A DNA stretch of 64,000 nt from Ramlibacter tataouinensis (GTDB lineage: Bacteria > Pseudomonadota > Gammaproteobacteria > Burkholderiales > Burkholderiaceae_C). Below are positions 17,313 to 26,373 of this stretch, piece after piece; position 1 is the first letter of the stretch, and the number at the start of each line of letters is the position of its first letter. The notes beneath the pieces were generated by a model, which was given only the letters and a program-made list of their open reading frames with translations, did not search any database and was not told where the DNA came from. The stretch covers positions 106,746-170,745 of the forward strand of contig DIZF01000007.1 of assembly GCA_002427815.1 (NCBI GenBank). Direction: 5' to 3'. Both the position numbers and the translations under genes were made by a program.

Positions 17313-18452
17313 ATGGCCACCAAACGAGACTATTACGAAGTCCTGGGCGTTCCCAAGAACGCCTCGGACGAGGAAATCAAGAAGGCGTATCGCAAGCTTG
17401 CGATGAAGCACCACCCTGACCGCAACGAAGCGGACAAGGGTGCGGAGGCCAAGTTCAAGGAGGCGAAGGAAGCCTACGAGATGCTGTCCAACGCGGAAAA
17501 GCGGGCGGCATACGACCAGTACGGCCACGCCGGGGTCGACCCCAACATGCGCGGCGGCGCGGGCGCAGAGGGCTTCGGCGGCTTTGCCGAAGCCTTCGGC
17601 GATATCTTCGGCGATATCTTCGGCCAGCAGCGCGCCGGCGGCGGCGGACGCGGTGGGCGCCAGGTCTATCGCGGCGGCGACCTCTCGTACGCCATGGAAA
17701 TCACGCTGGAGGAAGCGGCCCTGGGCAAGGAGGCACAGATCCGCATCCCGACCTGGGACGGTTGCGAGACCTGCCACGGCACCGGTGCCAAGCCCGGCAC
17801 CCAGGCCAAGACCTGCACCACCTGCCACGGGGCCGGCGTGGTGCAGATGCGCCAGGGCTTTTTCAGTGTGCAGCAGACCTGCCCGCATTGCCGCGGCGCC
17901 GGCAAGATCATCCCGGAACCCTGCACCACCTGCCACGGCCAGGGCAAGGTCAAGAAGCAGAAGACACTGGAAGTCAAGATCCCGGCCGGCATCGACGACA
18001 GCATGCGCATCCGCAGCGCGGGCAACGGCGAGCCGGGCACCAACGGCGGGCCACCGGGCGACCTCTACATCGAGATCCGGCTGAAGAAGCACGACATCTT
18101 CGAGCGCGACGGCGACGACCTGCACTGTGCAGTGCCGATCAGCTTCACGCGGGCGGCGCTCGGCGGCGAAATCGAGGTGCCGACCCTGCAGGGCAAGGCC
18201 GCGATCGATATTCCGGAAGGCACCCAGGCGGGCAAGCAGTTTCGCCTGCGCGGCAAGGGCATCAAGGGCGTGCGTTCCAGCTATCCGGGCGACCTGTACT
18301 GCCACATCGCAGTGGAAACGCCGGTCAAGCTCACCGAGCACCAGCGCAAGCTGCTCAAGGAACTCGACGATTCGCTCAAGAAGGGCGGCGCCCGGCATTC
18401 CCCCACCGAGGAGAGCTGGGCAGACAAGGTGCGGGGGTTCTTCAGCGCGTAA
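17313..18452 (+). CDS. dnaJ: Chaperone DnaJ (Hsp40)
   Basis: A 379-residue type-I J protein. The J domain includes the HPD tripeptide in KHHPDRN (about 31-37). A Gly/Phe-rich segment (about 75-115) follows, then four zinc-binding repeats: [24 protein letters not shown] and CTTCHGQG. The C-terminal substrate domains end in KVRGFFSA. It delivers substrates to DnaK and stimulates its ATPase. A second short copy of the sequence for the last eight residues lies downstream (18520-18548). Confidence 0.96.
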   Translation: MATKRDYYEVLGVPKNASDEEIKKAYRKLAMKHHPDRNEADKGAEAKFKEAKEAYEMLSNAEKRAAYDQYGHAGVDPNMRGGAGAEGFGGFAEAFGDIFGDIFGQQRAGGGGRGGRQVYRGGDLSYAMEITLEEAALGKEAQIRIPTWDGCETCHGTGAKPGTQAKTCTTCHGAGVVQMRQGFFSVQQTCPHCRGAGKIIPEPCTTCHGQGKVKKQKTLEVKIPAGIDDSMRIRSAGNGEPGTNGGPPGDLYIEIRLKKHDIFERDGDDLHCAVPISFTRAALGGEIEVPTLQGKAAIDIPEGTQAGKQFRLRGKGIKGVRSSYPGDLYCHIAVETPVKLTEHQRKLLKELDDSLKKGGARHSPTEESWADKVRGFFSA

Positions 18453-18519
18453 GCACCGAAGGCCCGGCAGCTTGCGGTGGAGGCTGACAACTGCCCGCAG
18501 GGCTTGTTATGCCGGAACC

Positions 18520-18548
18520 ACAAGGTGCGCGGCTTTTTCAGCGCATAG
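18520..18548 (+). repeat. Relic copy of the dnaJ 3' end
   Basis: These 29 bases match the dnaJ end (18424-18452) at 24 positions. Read in the matching frame, both encode KVRGFFSA and then a stop, and the differences are synonymous (and TAA versus TAG). This points to a diverged coding remnant of another dnaJ allele, not a chance match. Upstream of the Lys codon the similarity ends. Confidence 0.6.
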
Positions 18549-18657
18549 TGCAGGTTGCGAAATATCCCTAGGCACGGGTAAGCCGCAGCCCTGAGAACTT
18601 GCCGCGCTGGGGGACATCCCCATCGTGGACCGTACCGGATGAGGGCAGAATGCGCGC

Positions 18658-19233
18658 ATGGCCCTCAAGCTCTTCCGTTCGACTGGATATTCTTCGATCC
18701 TGATGGCCGGCGAGACCACACGGCTGGCCATGCATCCGGGCTGGATCATCGTGGCTGTGAGTGTCTGGGCCGGGTTTGTCTGCAATGTCGCGTTGTGGCG
18801 TCAATTCGGCGGAACCCATCAGCCCGGCGGCATGGGGTCGGCAATGGCGCTGGGTCTGGCCATCGCCGGCGCCTGCGGCCTCGTGCTGAGCCTGTTCGGC
18901 TGGCGCAAGACGATCAAGCCCGCCGCCACCCTCATTCTCTTCATCGCTGCCTCCACCGCCTGCTCGATCTGGAGCGCTGCACTTCCGGTCGACAGCACGC
19001 TGCTCGGCCGCGGCCTGGCCAGCCTCATCCTGCCCTCGTGGGACAGCTTGTTGCGCTGGCAGGTGTCGGCCTTGCTGGCCGTTCTCGCCCTGGTCCCGCT
19101 GGTGTGGGTGTGGAGTACCCCGCTGCGCCGGCTGCCGGGCCAACGGCAGCTCAGCGCCAACATCGTTGGTGCGCTGCTCGGCGCGGCCGTACTCGGGGCG
19201 GGCGGCTGGCTGTTGCTGCACGTCCGTTTCTGA
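18658..19233 (+). CDS. Hypothetical inner-membrane protein
   Basis: A 191-residue protein I do not recognise. Four to five hydrophobic segments are visible, roughly at residues 28-46, 60-80, 88-108, 135-155 and 170-188. There are short basic loops and no cofactor motif. It starts at ATG 18658; ATG 18703 (after SSIL) is another option. The layout recalls N-terminal membrane domains of phosphoethanolamine-transferase-like proteins, but the catalytic part is absent. It stands alone between dnaJ and a convergent radical SAM gene, and its codon use and GC content look native. Confidence 0.6.
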   Translation: MALKLFRSTGYSSILMAGETTRLAMHPGWIIVAVSVWAGFVCNVALWRQFGGTHQPGGMGSAMALGLAIAGACGLVLSLFGWRKTIKPAATLILFIAASTACSIWSAALPVDSTLLGRGLASLILPSWDSLLRWQVSALLAVLALVPLVWVWSTPLRRLPGQRQLSANIVGALLGAAVLGAGGWLLLHVRF

Positions 19234-19255
19234 GCCGCTTCGAGCCGGTATCGGG

Positions 19256-20338
19256 CTAGAAGAGCGAGCCCTGCCCGCGGACGCCCGGGCGGCGAAACGC
19301 GCCGGCATCCAGGTCGACGCGCTCACGGTTGAAGCCCAGTCTTTGACTGGCCTTGCGAAACCGCTGCGCGATCAGTTCCGCCCAGGGCCCCGTGCCCTTC
19401 ATCCGCGTGGCGAAATCACTGTCGTAGTCCTTGCCGCCTCGCATGTCGTGAACCCGCGCCATGATGCGCTCGGCACGTTGCGGATAGTGCGCTTCGAGCC
19501 ATTGCCGGAACAGCGGCGCCACTTCCCAGGGCAGGCGCAGCACGTGATAGAACGCGCTGCGCGCCCCGGCCTCCCACGCCGCTTCCAGCACCTGCTCCAT
19601 GTCGTCGGTGAGGAAAGGAATGTGCGGCGCCAGGCTCACGCCACAGGGCACCCCATGCTCGGCGAGCGTGCGCAACAGGCGCAGGCGGCGATGCGGTGCG
19701 GCCGCGCGCGGCTCGAGCTTGCGCGCCAGAGCGGCGTCGAGGGTGGTGATGGTGACGCACACGGTAGCGAGCCGCTGCGCGGCCATCGGCGCGATCAGGT
19801 CCAGGTCGCGCTCGACGCCGCTGGACTTGGTCACCAGCGAGAACGGGTGGCGCGTCTCGTGCAGCAGCTCGATCACTGACCGCGTCAGGCCGAGGTCCCG
19901 CTCCACCGGTTGGTAGCAGTCGGTGGCGCTGCCGATCGCGACATGCTGCGGCTGGTAGTTGCGGCTCGAGAGCTCGGCCCTCAACACCGCGGCGATGTTG
20001 CGCTTGGCGACGATCTTCGTTTCGAAATCCAGCCCGGGCGACATGTTGAGATAACTGTGGGTGGGGCGCGCATAGCAATAGATACAGCCGTGCTCGCAGC
20101 CGCGGTAGGGATTGATGGAGCGATCGAAACCGACATCGGGCGACTCGTTGTACGTGATGATGCTGCGCGCGTTTTCCGAGATGATCTCGGTGGGCACAGG
20201 CGCTGTCGCGGCGTTCTCGCCCAGCGTGTCCCAGCCGTCGTCGAAGGTCAGGCGCGTGTCACGCTCAAACCGATGAGCCAGCCAGCCAGCAGCGCCGCGG
20301 CCCTTGATGGCCTGCAGCGGAATCGATACTTCTTCCAT
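19256..20338 (-). CDS. PA0069-family radical SAM protein (SPL-like)
   Basis: A 360-residue protein. The cluster-binding motif CxxxCxxC is at Cys81, Cys85 and Cys88 (CEHGCIYCYA), so it should carry a [4Fe-4S] cluster and cleave S-adenosylmethionine. Family features include RSINPYRGCEHGC, GSATDCYQPVE and KGTGPWAELI. The family is distantly related to spore photoproduct lyase, a DNA repair enzyme, but its reaction is not established. A LexA-type box ends 14 bp upstream of the start, suggesting DNA-damage induction. In Pseudomonas aeruginosa PA0069 itself is, as I recall, reported in the LexA regulon. Confidence 0.88.
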   Translation of the reverse strand: MEEVSIPLQAIKGRGAAGWLAHRFERDTRLTFDDGWDTLGENAATAPVPTEIISENARSIITYNESPDVGFDRSINPYRGCEHGCIYCYARPTHSYLNMSPGLDFETKIVAKRNIAAVLRAELSSRNYQPQHVAIGSATDCYQPVERDLGLTRSVIELLHETRHPFSLVTKSSGVERDLDLIAPMAAQRLATVCVTITTLDAALARKLEPRAAAPHRRLRLLRTLAEHGVPCGVSLAPHIPFLTDDMEQVLEAAWEAGARSAFYHVLRLPWEVAPLFRQWLEAHYPQRAERIMARVHDMRGGKDYDSDFATRMKGTGPWAELIAQRFRKASQRLGFNRERVDLDAGAFRRPGVRGQGSLF

Positions 20339-20351
20339 CCGGTCTCCTTGT

Positions 20352-20367
20352 CTGTTTTTTTATACAG
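20352..20367. promoter_or_regulatory. LexA-type SOS box
   Basis: CTGT-N8-ACAG with an AT-only core (TTTTTTAT), matching the proteobacterial LexA consensus. It sits 14 bp upstream of the radical SAM start and 112 bp upstream of cydA, which is read the other way. Confidence 0.65.
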
Positions 20368-20479
20368 TATCACATGCGGAGCCAAGGCTCATACGGCTTG
20401 TGGCAACAATCGAAACAGCCGTGCGGCCATAATCGACCGATGAAGCCGATCGCCGCGCCGTTCGTGAACAGGACCTGAC

Positions 20480-21871
20480 GTGGACACCCTGCTGCTCTCG
20501 CGAATCCAGTTTGCGGCCAACATGAGCTTCCACATCCTGTTCCCGACCATCACCATCGCGTTGTGCTGGTTCCTGGTCTATTTCCGCGTGCGCCACAGCG
20601 CGGCGAAAGGAACGCCGGCGGCGCAGGGCTGGGAAGAGGCGTATTACCTGTGGACCAAGATCTTCGCGCTGAGCTTTGCGCTGGGCGTGGTGTCGGGGAT
20701 CACCATGAGCTTCCAGTTCGGCACCAACTGGCCGGGCTTCATGGAGCGGGCCGGCAACATCGCGGGCCCGCTGCTGGGCTACGAGGTGCTGACGGCGTTC
20801 TTCCTCGAAGCCACCTTCCTGGGCATCATGCTGTTCGGCCGCGACCGGGTTTCGGACCGGGTCCACCTGGTTGCGACCCTGATGGTGGCCGCCGGCACCA
20901 CGCTCTCGGCGTTCTGGATCCTCAGCCTGGACTCGTGGATGCAGACGCCGACCGGCTATGAAATCATCGACGGCCGGTTCCACGCCAGCCGCTGGCTGGA
21001 CGTCATCTTCAATCCCTCGTTTCCCTACCGGCTGGTGCACAAGCTGCTGGCCTCCACGCTCACCGCCTCGTTCCTGATCGCGGGCCTCTCGGCCTGGCAG
21101 CTGCTGCGCCGCACCGCCAATGGCGGCACTCAACGCGCACTGCGTGCGGCCGTGGTCGCGGCGGCGGTGGCGATCCCGCTGCAGATCGTGGCCGGCGACC
21201 AGCACGGGCTGAACACGCTGGAATACCAGCCCGCCAAGGTTGCCGCGATCGAGGCGATCTGGCAGACCGAAAAGAGCGCGCCGCTCACGCTGTTCGGATG
21301 GCCCGACGAAAAAGCGGGTCGCACCGACTATGCGATCCAGGTGCCGAAACTCGCCAGCCTGATCCTGGCGCATGACGCCAACGCCGAACTGAAGGGTCTG
21401 AACGAGTTCCCGAACGCGCACCCGCCGGTGGCGCCGGTGTTCTGGAGTTTCCGGGTGATGGTGGGCATGGGGATTCTGATGCTGGCGGTGTCGTGGTGGT
21501 GCGCCTGGACGCTGTGGCGCCGGCGCGGCTCGGCCGAGTCGCAAACGACCATCGGGTTGTCGACGTGGCAGCTCCGGCTGCTCGCGGCAATGACCTTCTC
21601 GGGCTGGGTGTCCACGCTGGCGGGCTGGTATGTCACCGAAATCGGCCGCCAGCCGTTCCTGGTCTACGGCCTGCTGCGCACCGCCGACCTGGTGGCCGAC
21701 CATCCGCCGACCATGGTCCTTGCCACGCTGGTTGCCTACCTCGCGCTCTACGTCTTCCTGCTGGCCGCCTATGTCCTGGTGCTGATGTACATGGCCGGGC
21801 ATCCGGCGCAGCCCAAGGCGCAAACGCCGCACAGCGCGAAAGCTGCGACCCCCATTCGAGGGCCGGCCTGA
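20480..21871 (+). CDS. cydA: Cytochrome bd ubiquinol oxidase subunit I (CioA type)
   Basis: A 463-residue inner-membrane oxidase subunit with about nine membrane helices. The first helix has SRIQFAANMSFHILFP with His18, the expected haem ligand. GVVSGITMSFQFGTNW follows, and TEIGRQPFLVYG corresponds to the GRQPW-type signature. The periplasmic Q loop is short, as in cyanide-insensitive CioA-type oxidases. The GTG start at 20480 gives the conserved N-terminus. It oxidises ubiquinol and reduces oxygen to water with subunit II, 14 bp downstream. Confidence 0.93.
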   Translation: MDTLLLSRIQFAANMSFHILFPTITIALCWFLVYFRVRHSAAKGTPAAQGWEEAYYLWTKIFALSFALGVVSGITMSFQFGTNWPGFMERAGNIAGPLLGYEVLTAFFLEATFLGIMLFGRDRVSDRVHLVATLMVAAGTTLSAFWILSLDSWMQTPTGYEIIDGRFHASRWLDVIFNPSFPYRLVHKLLASTLTASFLIAGLSAWQLLRRTANGGTQRALRAAVVAAAVAIPLQIVAGDQHGLNTLEYQPAKVAAIEAIWQTEKSAPLTLFGWPDEKAGRTDYAIQVPKLASLILAHDANAELKGLNEFPNAHPPVAPVFWSFRVMVGMGILMLAVSWWCAWTLWRRRGSAESQTTIGLSTWQLRLLAAMTFSGWVSTLAGWYVTEIGRQPFLVYGLLRTADLVADHPPTMVLATLVAYLALYVFLLAAYVLVLMYMAGHPAQPKAQTPHSAKAATPIRGPA

Positions 21872-21885
21872 AACCGGGAATCAAG

Positions 21886-22899
21886 ATGAGCTTCACCTGG
21901 GCCGATATGCTGCCGCTGTTCTTCATGGCGGTGATGGGGCTGGCGCTGCTGGCCTACGTGGTGCTGGACGGTTACGACCTCGGGGTCGGCATGCTGCTGC
22001 CGTTCGCCACCGAGGAGGAGAAGGACGTCATGGTGTCCAGCATCGGCCCGTTCTGGGATGCGAACGAAACCTGGCTGGTACTGGGCGTCGGCGTGCTGCT
22101 GATCGCCTTCCCGCTCGCCCACGGCATCGTGCTGTCGGCCCTGTACCTGCCGGTGGCCGTCATGCTGATGGCCCTGATCCTGCGCGGCGTTTCGTTCGAT
22201 TTCCGGGTCAAGGCGCGGGCGGCGCGCAAGGGCATGTGGAACGGGTTGTTCTCGCTCGGCTCGCTGATCGCGGCGCTGGCGCAGGGCTGGATGCTGGGCA
22301 GCTACCTGACCGGCTTCGACCACGGCCTGCGCTCATCGCTGTTCAGCCTGGGCATCGCGCTGACGCTGCCCACGGGCTATGCCGTGCTCGGCGCCGGCTG
22401 GCTGATCATGAAGACCGGCGATGCGCTGCAGCGCAAGGCGGTGGCCTGGGCCCGCACGGCCCTCTGGCCCATGGGGCTGGCGCTGATCGGCATTTCGCTG
22501 GCCTCGCCGCTGGTGAGCCAGACCGTGTTCGACCGCTGGTTCGCCATGCCGCAGTTCATCGGCCTGCTGCCCATTCCCGTGGCCTGCGCGGTGGCGTTCT
22601 ACGCCGCGTTCCACGTGACCTCCAGGCCCAATGTCGTGGCCGCCGGCTACGGCTGGGTGGTGTTCGCCGGCACGGTGCTGATCTTCGTGCTGTCGTTCAT
22701 CGGGCTGGCCTACAGCCTGTATCCGTACATCGTGATCGACCGGCTCACGGTCTGGCAGGCCGCCAGCGCCACCGACTCGCTGATGTTCATCTTCGTCGGG
22801 GTCGCGATCACGCTGCCGGTGATCATCGGCTACACGATCTTCATGTACCGGGTGTTCTGGGGCCGCGCCAGCGCGCTCACTTACGGGCCGGGACAATAA
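21886..22899 (+). CDS. cydB: Cytochrome bd ubiquinol oxidase subunit II (CioB type)
   Basis: A 337-residue membrane protein. It starts FTWADMLPLFFMAVMGLA and then VVLDGYDLGVGML, with IGPFWDANETWLV, all conserved in CydB/CioB. ATG 21886 is chosen because it gives the family N-terminus and lies 14 bp after cydA. It pairs with subunit I to form the terminal oxidase. I find no CydX-like small ORF immediately after it. A long palindromic element begins 71 bp downstream. Confidence 0.93.
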   Translation: MSFTWADMLPLFFMAVMGLALLAYVVLDGYDLGVGMLLPFATEEEKDVMVSSIGPFWDANETWLVLGVGVLLIAFPLAHGIVLSALYLPVAVMLMALILRGVSFDFRVKARAARKGMWNGLFSLGSLIAALAQGWMLGSYLTGFDHGLRSSLFSLGIALTLPTGYAVLGAGWLIMKTGDALQRKAVAWARTALWPMGLALIGISLASPLVSQTVFDRWFAMPQFIGLLPIPVACAVAFYAAFHVTSRPNVVAAGYGWVVFAGTVLIFVLSFIGLAYSLYPYIVIDRLTVWQAASATDSLMFIFVGVAITLPVIIGYTIFMYRVFWGRASALTYGPGQ

Positions 22900-22970
22900 G
22901 CCCTGTTGACAGCCGGCCAGTGTCCTGTCCCATAGATTTCTAGGCACTCTTTTCCGTGAGGCACCGCGCG

Positions 22971-23214
22971 TCGCGGCAGGCGGCGCCCGGCGTGTGCCCG
23001 CTGTGTGGCGGTCGGCGCCAAGGCGCCGACTGAAGCTGTGATGCCCGGCCTGGGGCCGGCGCCGCAGAACTCGCTGCGCTCGCTTGGGGCGAGCTCCGCT
23101 CAGACAACCGCGGCGAGTCAGAGCACGATGCGCGCCAAGGCGCGCCCGGCCCCAGGCCGAGCCTCACAGCCGCCCCACTTGATGCGGGCCCCCACCGGGC
23201 ACCGCCTGCCGCGA
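22971..23214. repeat. Nested long palindromic intergenic element
   Basis: The outer arms 22971-22990 and 23195-23214 are complementary at 19 of 20 positions. The inner arms 23035-23059 and 23146-23170 match at 23 of 25, including a perfect 14-bp core. Weaker pairing lies between them. The whole could fold as one cruciform or a long RNA hairpin with an 86-base loop. Short ORFs inside it are not believable genes. It lies between the convergent cydB and nitronate monooxygenase genes. The loop (TCGCTGCGCTCGCTTGGGGC) resembles intergenic repeats I recall from Comamonadaceae genomes, but copy number cannot be checked here. Confidence 0.65.
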
Positions 23215-23400
23215 TAACCAACGGAATGGCACGCAGACGCCGGAACGCTAACATCGTCTCCGCAAAGGCGCGGGTGGGCGGGCTGTGGCGCGCATAAAGA
23301 CATGGCGCCGACCGCCTTGTCAGCGCGTCGCAGCCCGGCCGCACGCGACTTTGCCCGCGAGGTACAGGCGCGAATGCTCAGGTATTTGTGGGACAGCACA

Positions 23401-24381
23401 CTAGGCCGCGACCGCCGCTGCCCGCGGCAGCACACGCTCCTGCGCCTCGCGGTACTCACGCTTCAATCGTGCCACCAGTTCGGCCGTGCTGACGACAGCC
23501 GTGACGGCGCCGATGCCCTGGCCGCTGCCCCAGATCTCTTTCCATGCCTTGGGCTTGCTTCCCTCGCCGCCGCCGAAACTCATCTTGCTGGCGTCGCTCT
23601 CGGGCAGGTTGTCCGGGTCGAGACCGGCGGCGCGGATCGAAGGCTTCAGGTAGTTGCCGTGGACGCCGGTGAACAGGTTCGAGTAGACGATGTCGTCGGA
23701 GTTGCAGTCGACGATGGCCTGCTTGTAGGCGTCCGAGGCGCGGGCTTCGTGCGTCGCGATGAAGGCCGATCCGATGTAGGCGAGATCGGCGCCCATGGCC
23801 TGGGCTGCCAGCACCGCGCCGCCGGTGGCGATCGACCCGCTCAGCACCAGCGGCCCGTCGAACCACTGGCGGATTTCCTGGATCAGCGCGAACGGGCTCT
23901 TGATGCCGGCGTGGCCGCCGGCCCCCGCGGCCACCGCGATCAGGCCGTCGGCGCCCTTCTCCACCGCCTTGTGGGCGAAGGCATTGTTGATGACGTCGTG
24001 CAACACGATGCCACCGTAACTGTGCACGGCTTCGTTCACGTCGACCCGGGCCCCCAGCGAGGTGATGATGACCGGCACCTTGTGCTTGACCACCATCTCC
24101 ATGTCGTGGTCCAGCCGGTCGTTGCTCTTGTGCACGATCTGGTTGATCGCGAACGGCGCCGCCGGACGCTGGGGATGGGCACGGTTCCAGGCCGCCAGCG
24201 TCTCGGTGATTTCATGCAGCCATTCGTCCAGCTGCGAAGCCGGCCGGGCGTTGAGCGCGGGCATCGACCCGACAACGCCGGCCTTGCACTGTTCGATCAC
24301 CAGCCTGGGGTTGCTGATGATGAACAGGGGTGACGCGATCACGGGCAAGGCGAGGTGTTGCAGCACAGGGGGCAGTGACAT
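23401..24381 (-). CDS. Nitronate monooxygenase (2-nitropropane dioxygenase family)
   Basis: A 326-residue FMN-dependent TIM-barrel enzyme. The start LALPVIASPLFIISNPRLV and GVVGSMPALNARP are typical of class-I NMO. VNEAVHSYGGIVLHDV and GADGLIAVAAGAGGHAG follow, the latter being the phosphate-binding region of FMN. SGSIATGGAVLAAQAMGADL is cut here to SGSIATGG. It oxidises alkyl nitronates (possibly propionate 3-nitronate). ATG 24381 with GGAGCG upstream is chosen over a weaker in-frame start at 24450. A strong hairpin separates it from the acyl-CoA dehydrogenase gene. Confidence 0.88.
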   Translation of the reverse strand: MSLPPVLQHLALPVIASPLFIISNPRLVIEQCKAGVVGSMPALNARPASQLDEWLHEITETLAAWNRAHPQRPAAPFAINQIVHKSNDRLDHDMEMVVKHKVPVIITSLGARVDVNEAVHSYGGIVLHDVINNAFAHKAVEKGADGLIAVAAGAGGHAGIKSPFALIQEIRQWFDGPLVLSGSIATGGAVLAAQAMGADLAYIGSAFIATHEARASDAYKQAIVDCNSDDIVYSNLFTGVHGNYLKPSIRAAGLDPDNLPESDASKMSFGGGEGSKPKAWKEIWGSGQGIGAVTAVVSTAELVARLKREYREAQERVLPRAAAVAA

Positions 24382-24425
24382 GGGCGCTCCGTTCAGGGGA
24401 TGAACAATTCTCGGGACAAAAGGCG

Positions 24426-24457
24426 GCTGCGCTTGTCGTTGCGGCGACAAGCGCAGC
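24426..24457 (-). terminator. Strong hairpin after the acyl-CoA dehydrogenase gene
   Basis: A perfect 13-bp stem (24426-24438 with 24445-24457) and a 6-nt loop, 16 bp after the acyl-CoA dehydrogenase stop on the minus strand. It is followed by GCCTTTTG, a short U run. It probably ends the etfBA-dehydrogenase transcript. Confidence 0.6.
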
Positions 24458-24473
24458 GCTCACTGCAGCAAGG

Positions 24474-26285
24474 TCAGAAGGCCTCGATCGGCAGTGCCGT
24501 GACGCTGTCGGCGCCCTCCACGATCGCATCGCGCAGCCCGGGGGCCTTGCTGAGAACGTGGTCGGCATAGAAACATGCGGTCGCGATCTTGGCGCGCAGG
24601 AACTGCGGATCTTCGGCGCCCCCGGCCGCGCCGCCGGGCCTGGCCAGCAGTTCCTCGGCCACCGCCAGCGAACGCGCCAGCTGCCAGCCGGCCATCAGGT
24701 TGCCCGCCAGCATCAGGTAGGGCACGGAGCCGGCAAACACGGCGTTGGGCGAGGCCTTGGTGTTGCCGGCCACGAAATCCACCACGTCCAGGAAGGCCCG
24801 GCGCGCGGCGGCAAGGCGCTTGAGAACTCGACGGGCAGCGGCGCTGCCCAGCTGCGCCAGCTCGCGCTCGGTCACCTCGATCTGCGCCGCGATGGCCTTC
24901 GCGGTCCGCCCGCCGTCACGCGCCGTCTTGCGGCCCACCAGGTCGTTGGCCTGGATCGCGGTGGTGCCTTCGTAGATGGTGAGGATCCGGGCATCGCGGT
25001 AATACTGTGCCGCGCCGGTTTCCTCGATGAAGCCCATGCCGCCGTGCACCTGCACGCCCAGCGATGTGACTTCGATGCTCATCTCGGTGCTGTAGCCCTT
25101 GACCAGCGGCACCATGAATTCGTAGAAGAGCTGGTTCTGCTTGCGCACCTCGGGGTCGAAGTGGTGATGGGCGGCGTCATAGGCGGCCGCGGCCACGCTG
25201 GCCAGGGCCCGGCAGCCTTCGGTGACGGCGCGCATGGTCATCAGCATGCGCTTCACATCGGGGTGATGGATGATGGGTGCGCTGGCATTCAGGGACCCGT
25301 CCACCGGTCGCGACTGCACGCGGTCCTTGGCGTATTGCACCGCGAGCTGATAGGCCCGCTCGGCGATCGCCACGCCCTGCACCCCCACCGCGTAACGCGC
25401 GGCATTCATCATGATGAACATGTACTCGAGGCCGCGGTTTTCCTGGCCGACCAGGTAGCCCACTGCGCCGCCCTCGTCGCCGAACTGCAGCACGGCCGTG
25501 GGCGACGCCTTGATGCCCAGCTTGTGCTCGATGCTGACGCAGCGCACATCGTTGTGAGCGCCGATCGAGCCGTCCTTTCCCACCATGAACTTGGGCACCA
25601 CGAACAGGCTGATGCCCTTGACCCCTTCGGGCGCTCCAACGACCCGGGCCAGGACCAGATGGACGATGTTCTCGGCCATGTCGTGCTCGCCATAGGTGAT
25701 GAAGATCTTGGTGCCGAAGATCTTGAAGGTACCGTCGGGCTGCGGCTCGGCGCGGGTGCGCACCAGTGCCAGGTCGGAGCCGGCCTGCGGCTCCGTCAGG
25801 TTCATGGTGCCTGTCCACTTGCCGCTCACCAGCTTTTCCAGATAGACCGCCTTGAGCTCGTCCGAGCCGGCCGTCAGCAGCGCTTCGATCGCGCCGTCAG
25901 TGAGCAGCGGGCACAGCGCGAAGCTCAGGTTGGCCGAGTTGAGCATTTCGCCACAGGCCGCGCCGACGGTCTTGGGCAAGCCCTGGCCGCCGAAATCCTG
26001 CGGGTGCTGCAAGCCCTGCCAGCCGCCCTCGGCGTACTGCGCGTAAGCCTGCTTGAAGCCCGGCGTGGTGCTGACCCGGCCGTCCTTCCACGACGACGGA
26101 TTGCGGTCGCCTTCGGCATTCAGCGGCGCGACGACACCCTCGTTGAACTTCGCACATTCCTCCAGCACGGCCTGCGCGGTCTCGAAGCCAGCTTCCTCGA
26201 AGCCCGGCATGGTCGCGATCTCGTCGATGCGGGCCAGGTGCCGGATGTCGAACAGCATGTCCTTGAGGGGTGCGCGATAAGTCAT
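24474..26285 (-). CDS. Acyl-CoA dehydrogenase with C-terminal extension domain
   Basis: A 603-residue flavoprotein of the long (about 600-residue) family. The N-terminus is TYRAPLKDMLFDI, then come ALCPLLTDGA, the flavin-binding TEPQAGSDLALV, TKIFITYGEHD, and YEGTTAIQANDLVGRK near residue 435. An acyl-CoA dehydrogenase C-terminal domain follows. It oxidises an acyl-CoA to the enoyl-CoA and passes electrons to ETF, encoded just upstream in the same operon. ATG 26285 with GGAGA at a proper distance is chosen; the frame is open to 26312. Its substrate chain type is not evident. Confidence 0.9.
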   Translation of the reverse strand: MTYRAPLKDMLFDIRHLARIDEIATMPGFEEAGFETAQAVLEECAKFNEGVVAPLNAEGDRNPSSWKDGRVSTTPGFKQAYAQYAEGGWQGLQHPQDFGGQGLPKTVGAACGEMLNSANLSFALCPLLTDGAIEALLTAGSDELKAVYLEKLVSGKWTGTMNLTEPQAGSDLALVRTRAEPQPDGTFKIFGTKIFITYGEHDMAENIVHLVLARVVGAPEGVKGISLFVVPKFMVGKDGSIGAHNDVRCVSIEHKLGIKASPTAVLQFGDEGGAVGYLVGQENRGLEYMFIMMNAARYAVGVQGVAIAERAYQLAVQYAKDRVQSRPVDGSLNASAPIIHHPDVKRMLMTMRAVTEGCRALASVAAAAYDAAHHHFDPEVRKQNQLFYEFMVPLVKGYSTEMSIEVTSLGVQVHGGMGFIEETGAAQYYRDARILTIYEGTTAIQANDLVGRKTARDGGRTAKAIAAQIEVTERELAQLGSAAARRVLKRLAAARRAFLDVVDFVAGNTKASPNAVFAGSVPYLMLAGNLMAGWQLARSLAVAEELLARPGGAAGGAEDPQFLRAKIATACFYADHVLSKAPGLRDAIVEGADSVTALPIEAF

Positions 26286-26310
26286 GAGCTTCTCCAACAA
26301 TCCCAAGTTC

Positions 26311-26332
26311 AAGGCATCGCCCGCGATGCCTT
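26311..26332 (-). other. Small perfect hairpin between etfA and the acyl-CoA dehydrogenase gene
   Basis: A 9-bp perfect stem (AAGGCATCG/CGATGCCTT) with a 4-nt loop, in the 88-bp gap. No U run follows on the minus strand. It may be an mRNA processing or attenuation element. Confidence 0.35.
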
Positions 26333-26373
26333 GTTTCCGTCTGGAGCGGAGCGGGTACGCGAAGCGGTTACCG

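Noticed and set aside
22940..23344. Short open frames on both strands in the gap after cydB
   Set aside because: They follow the palindromic element and have the Arg/Pro/Ala-rich look of translated GC-rich non-coding DNA, with no ribosome site.
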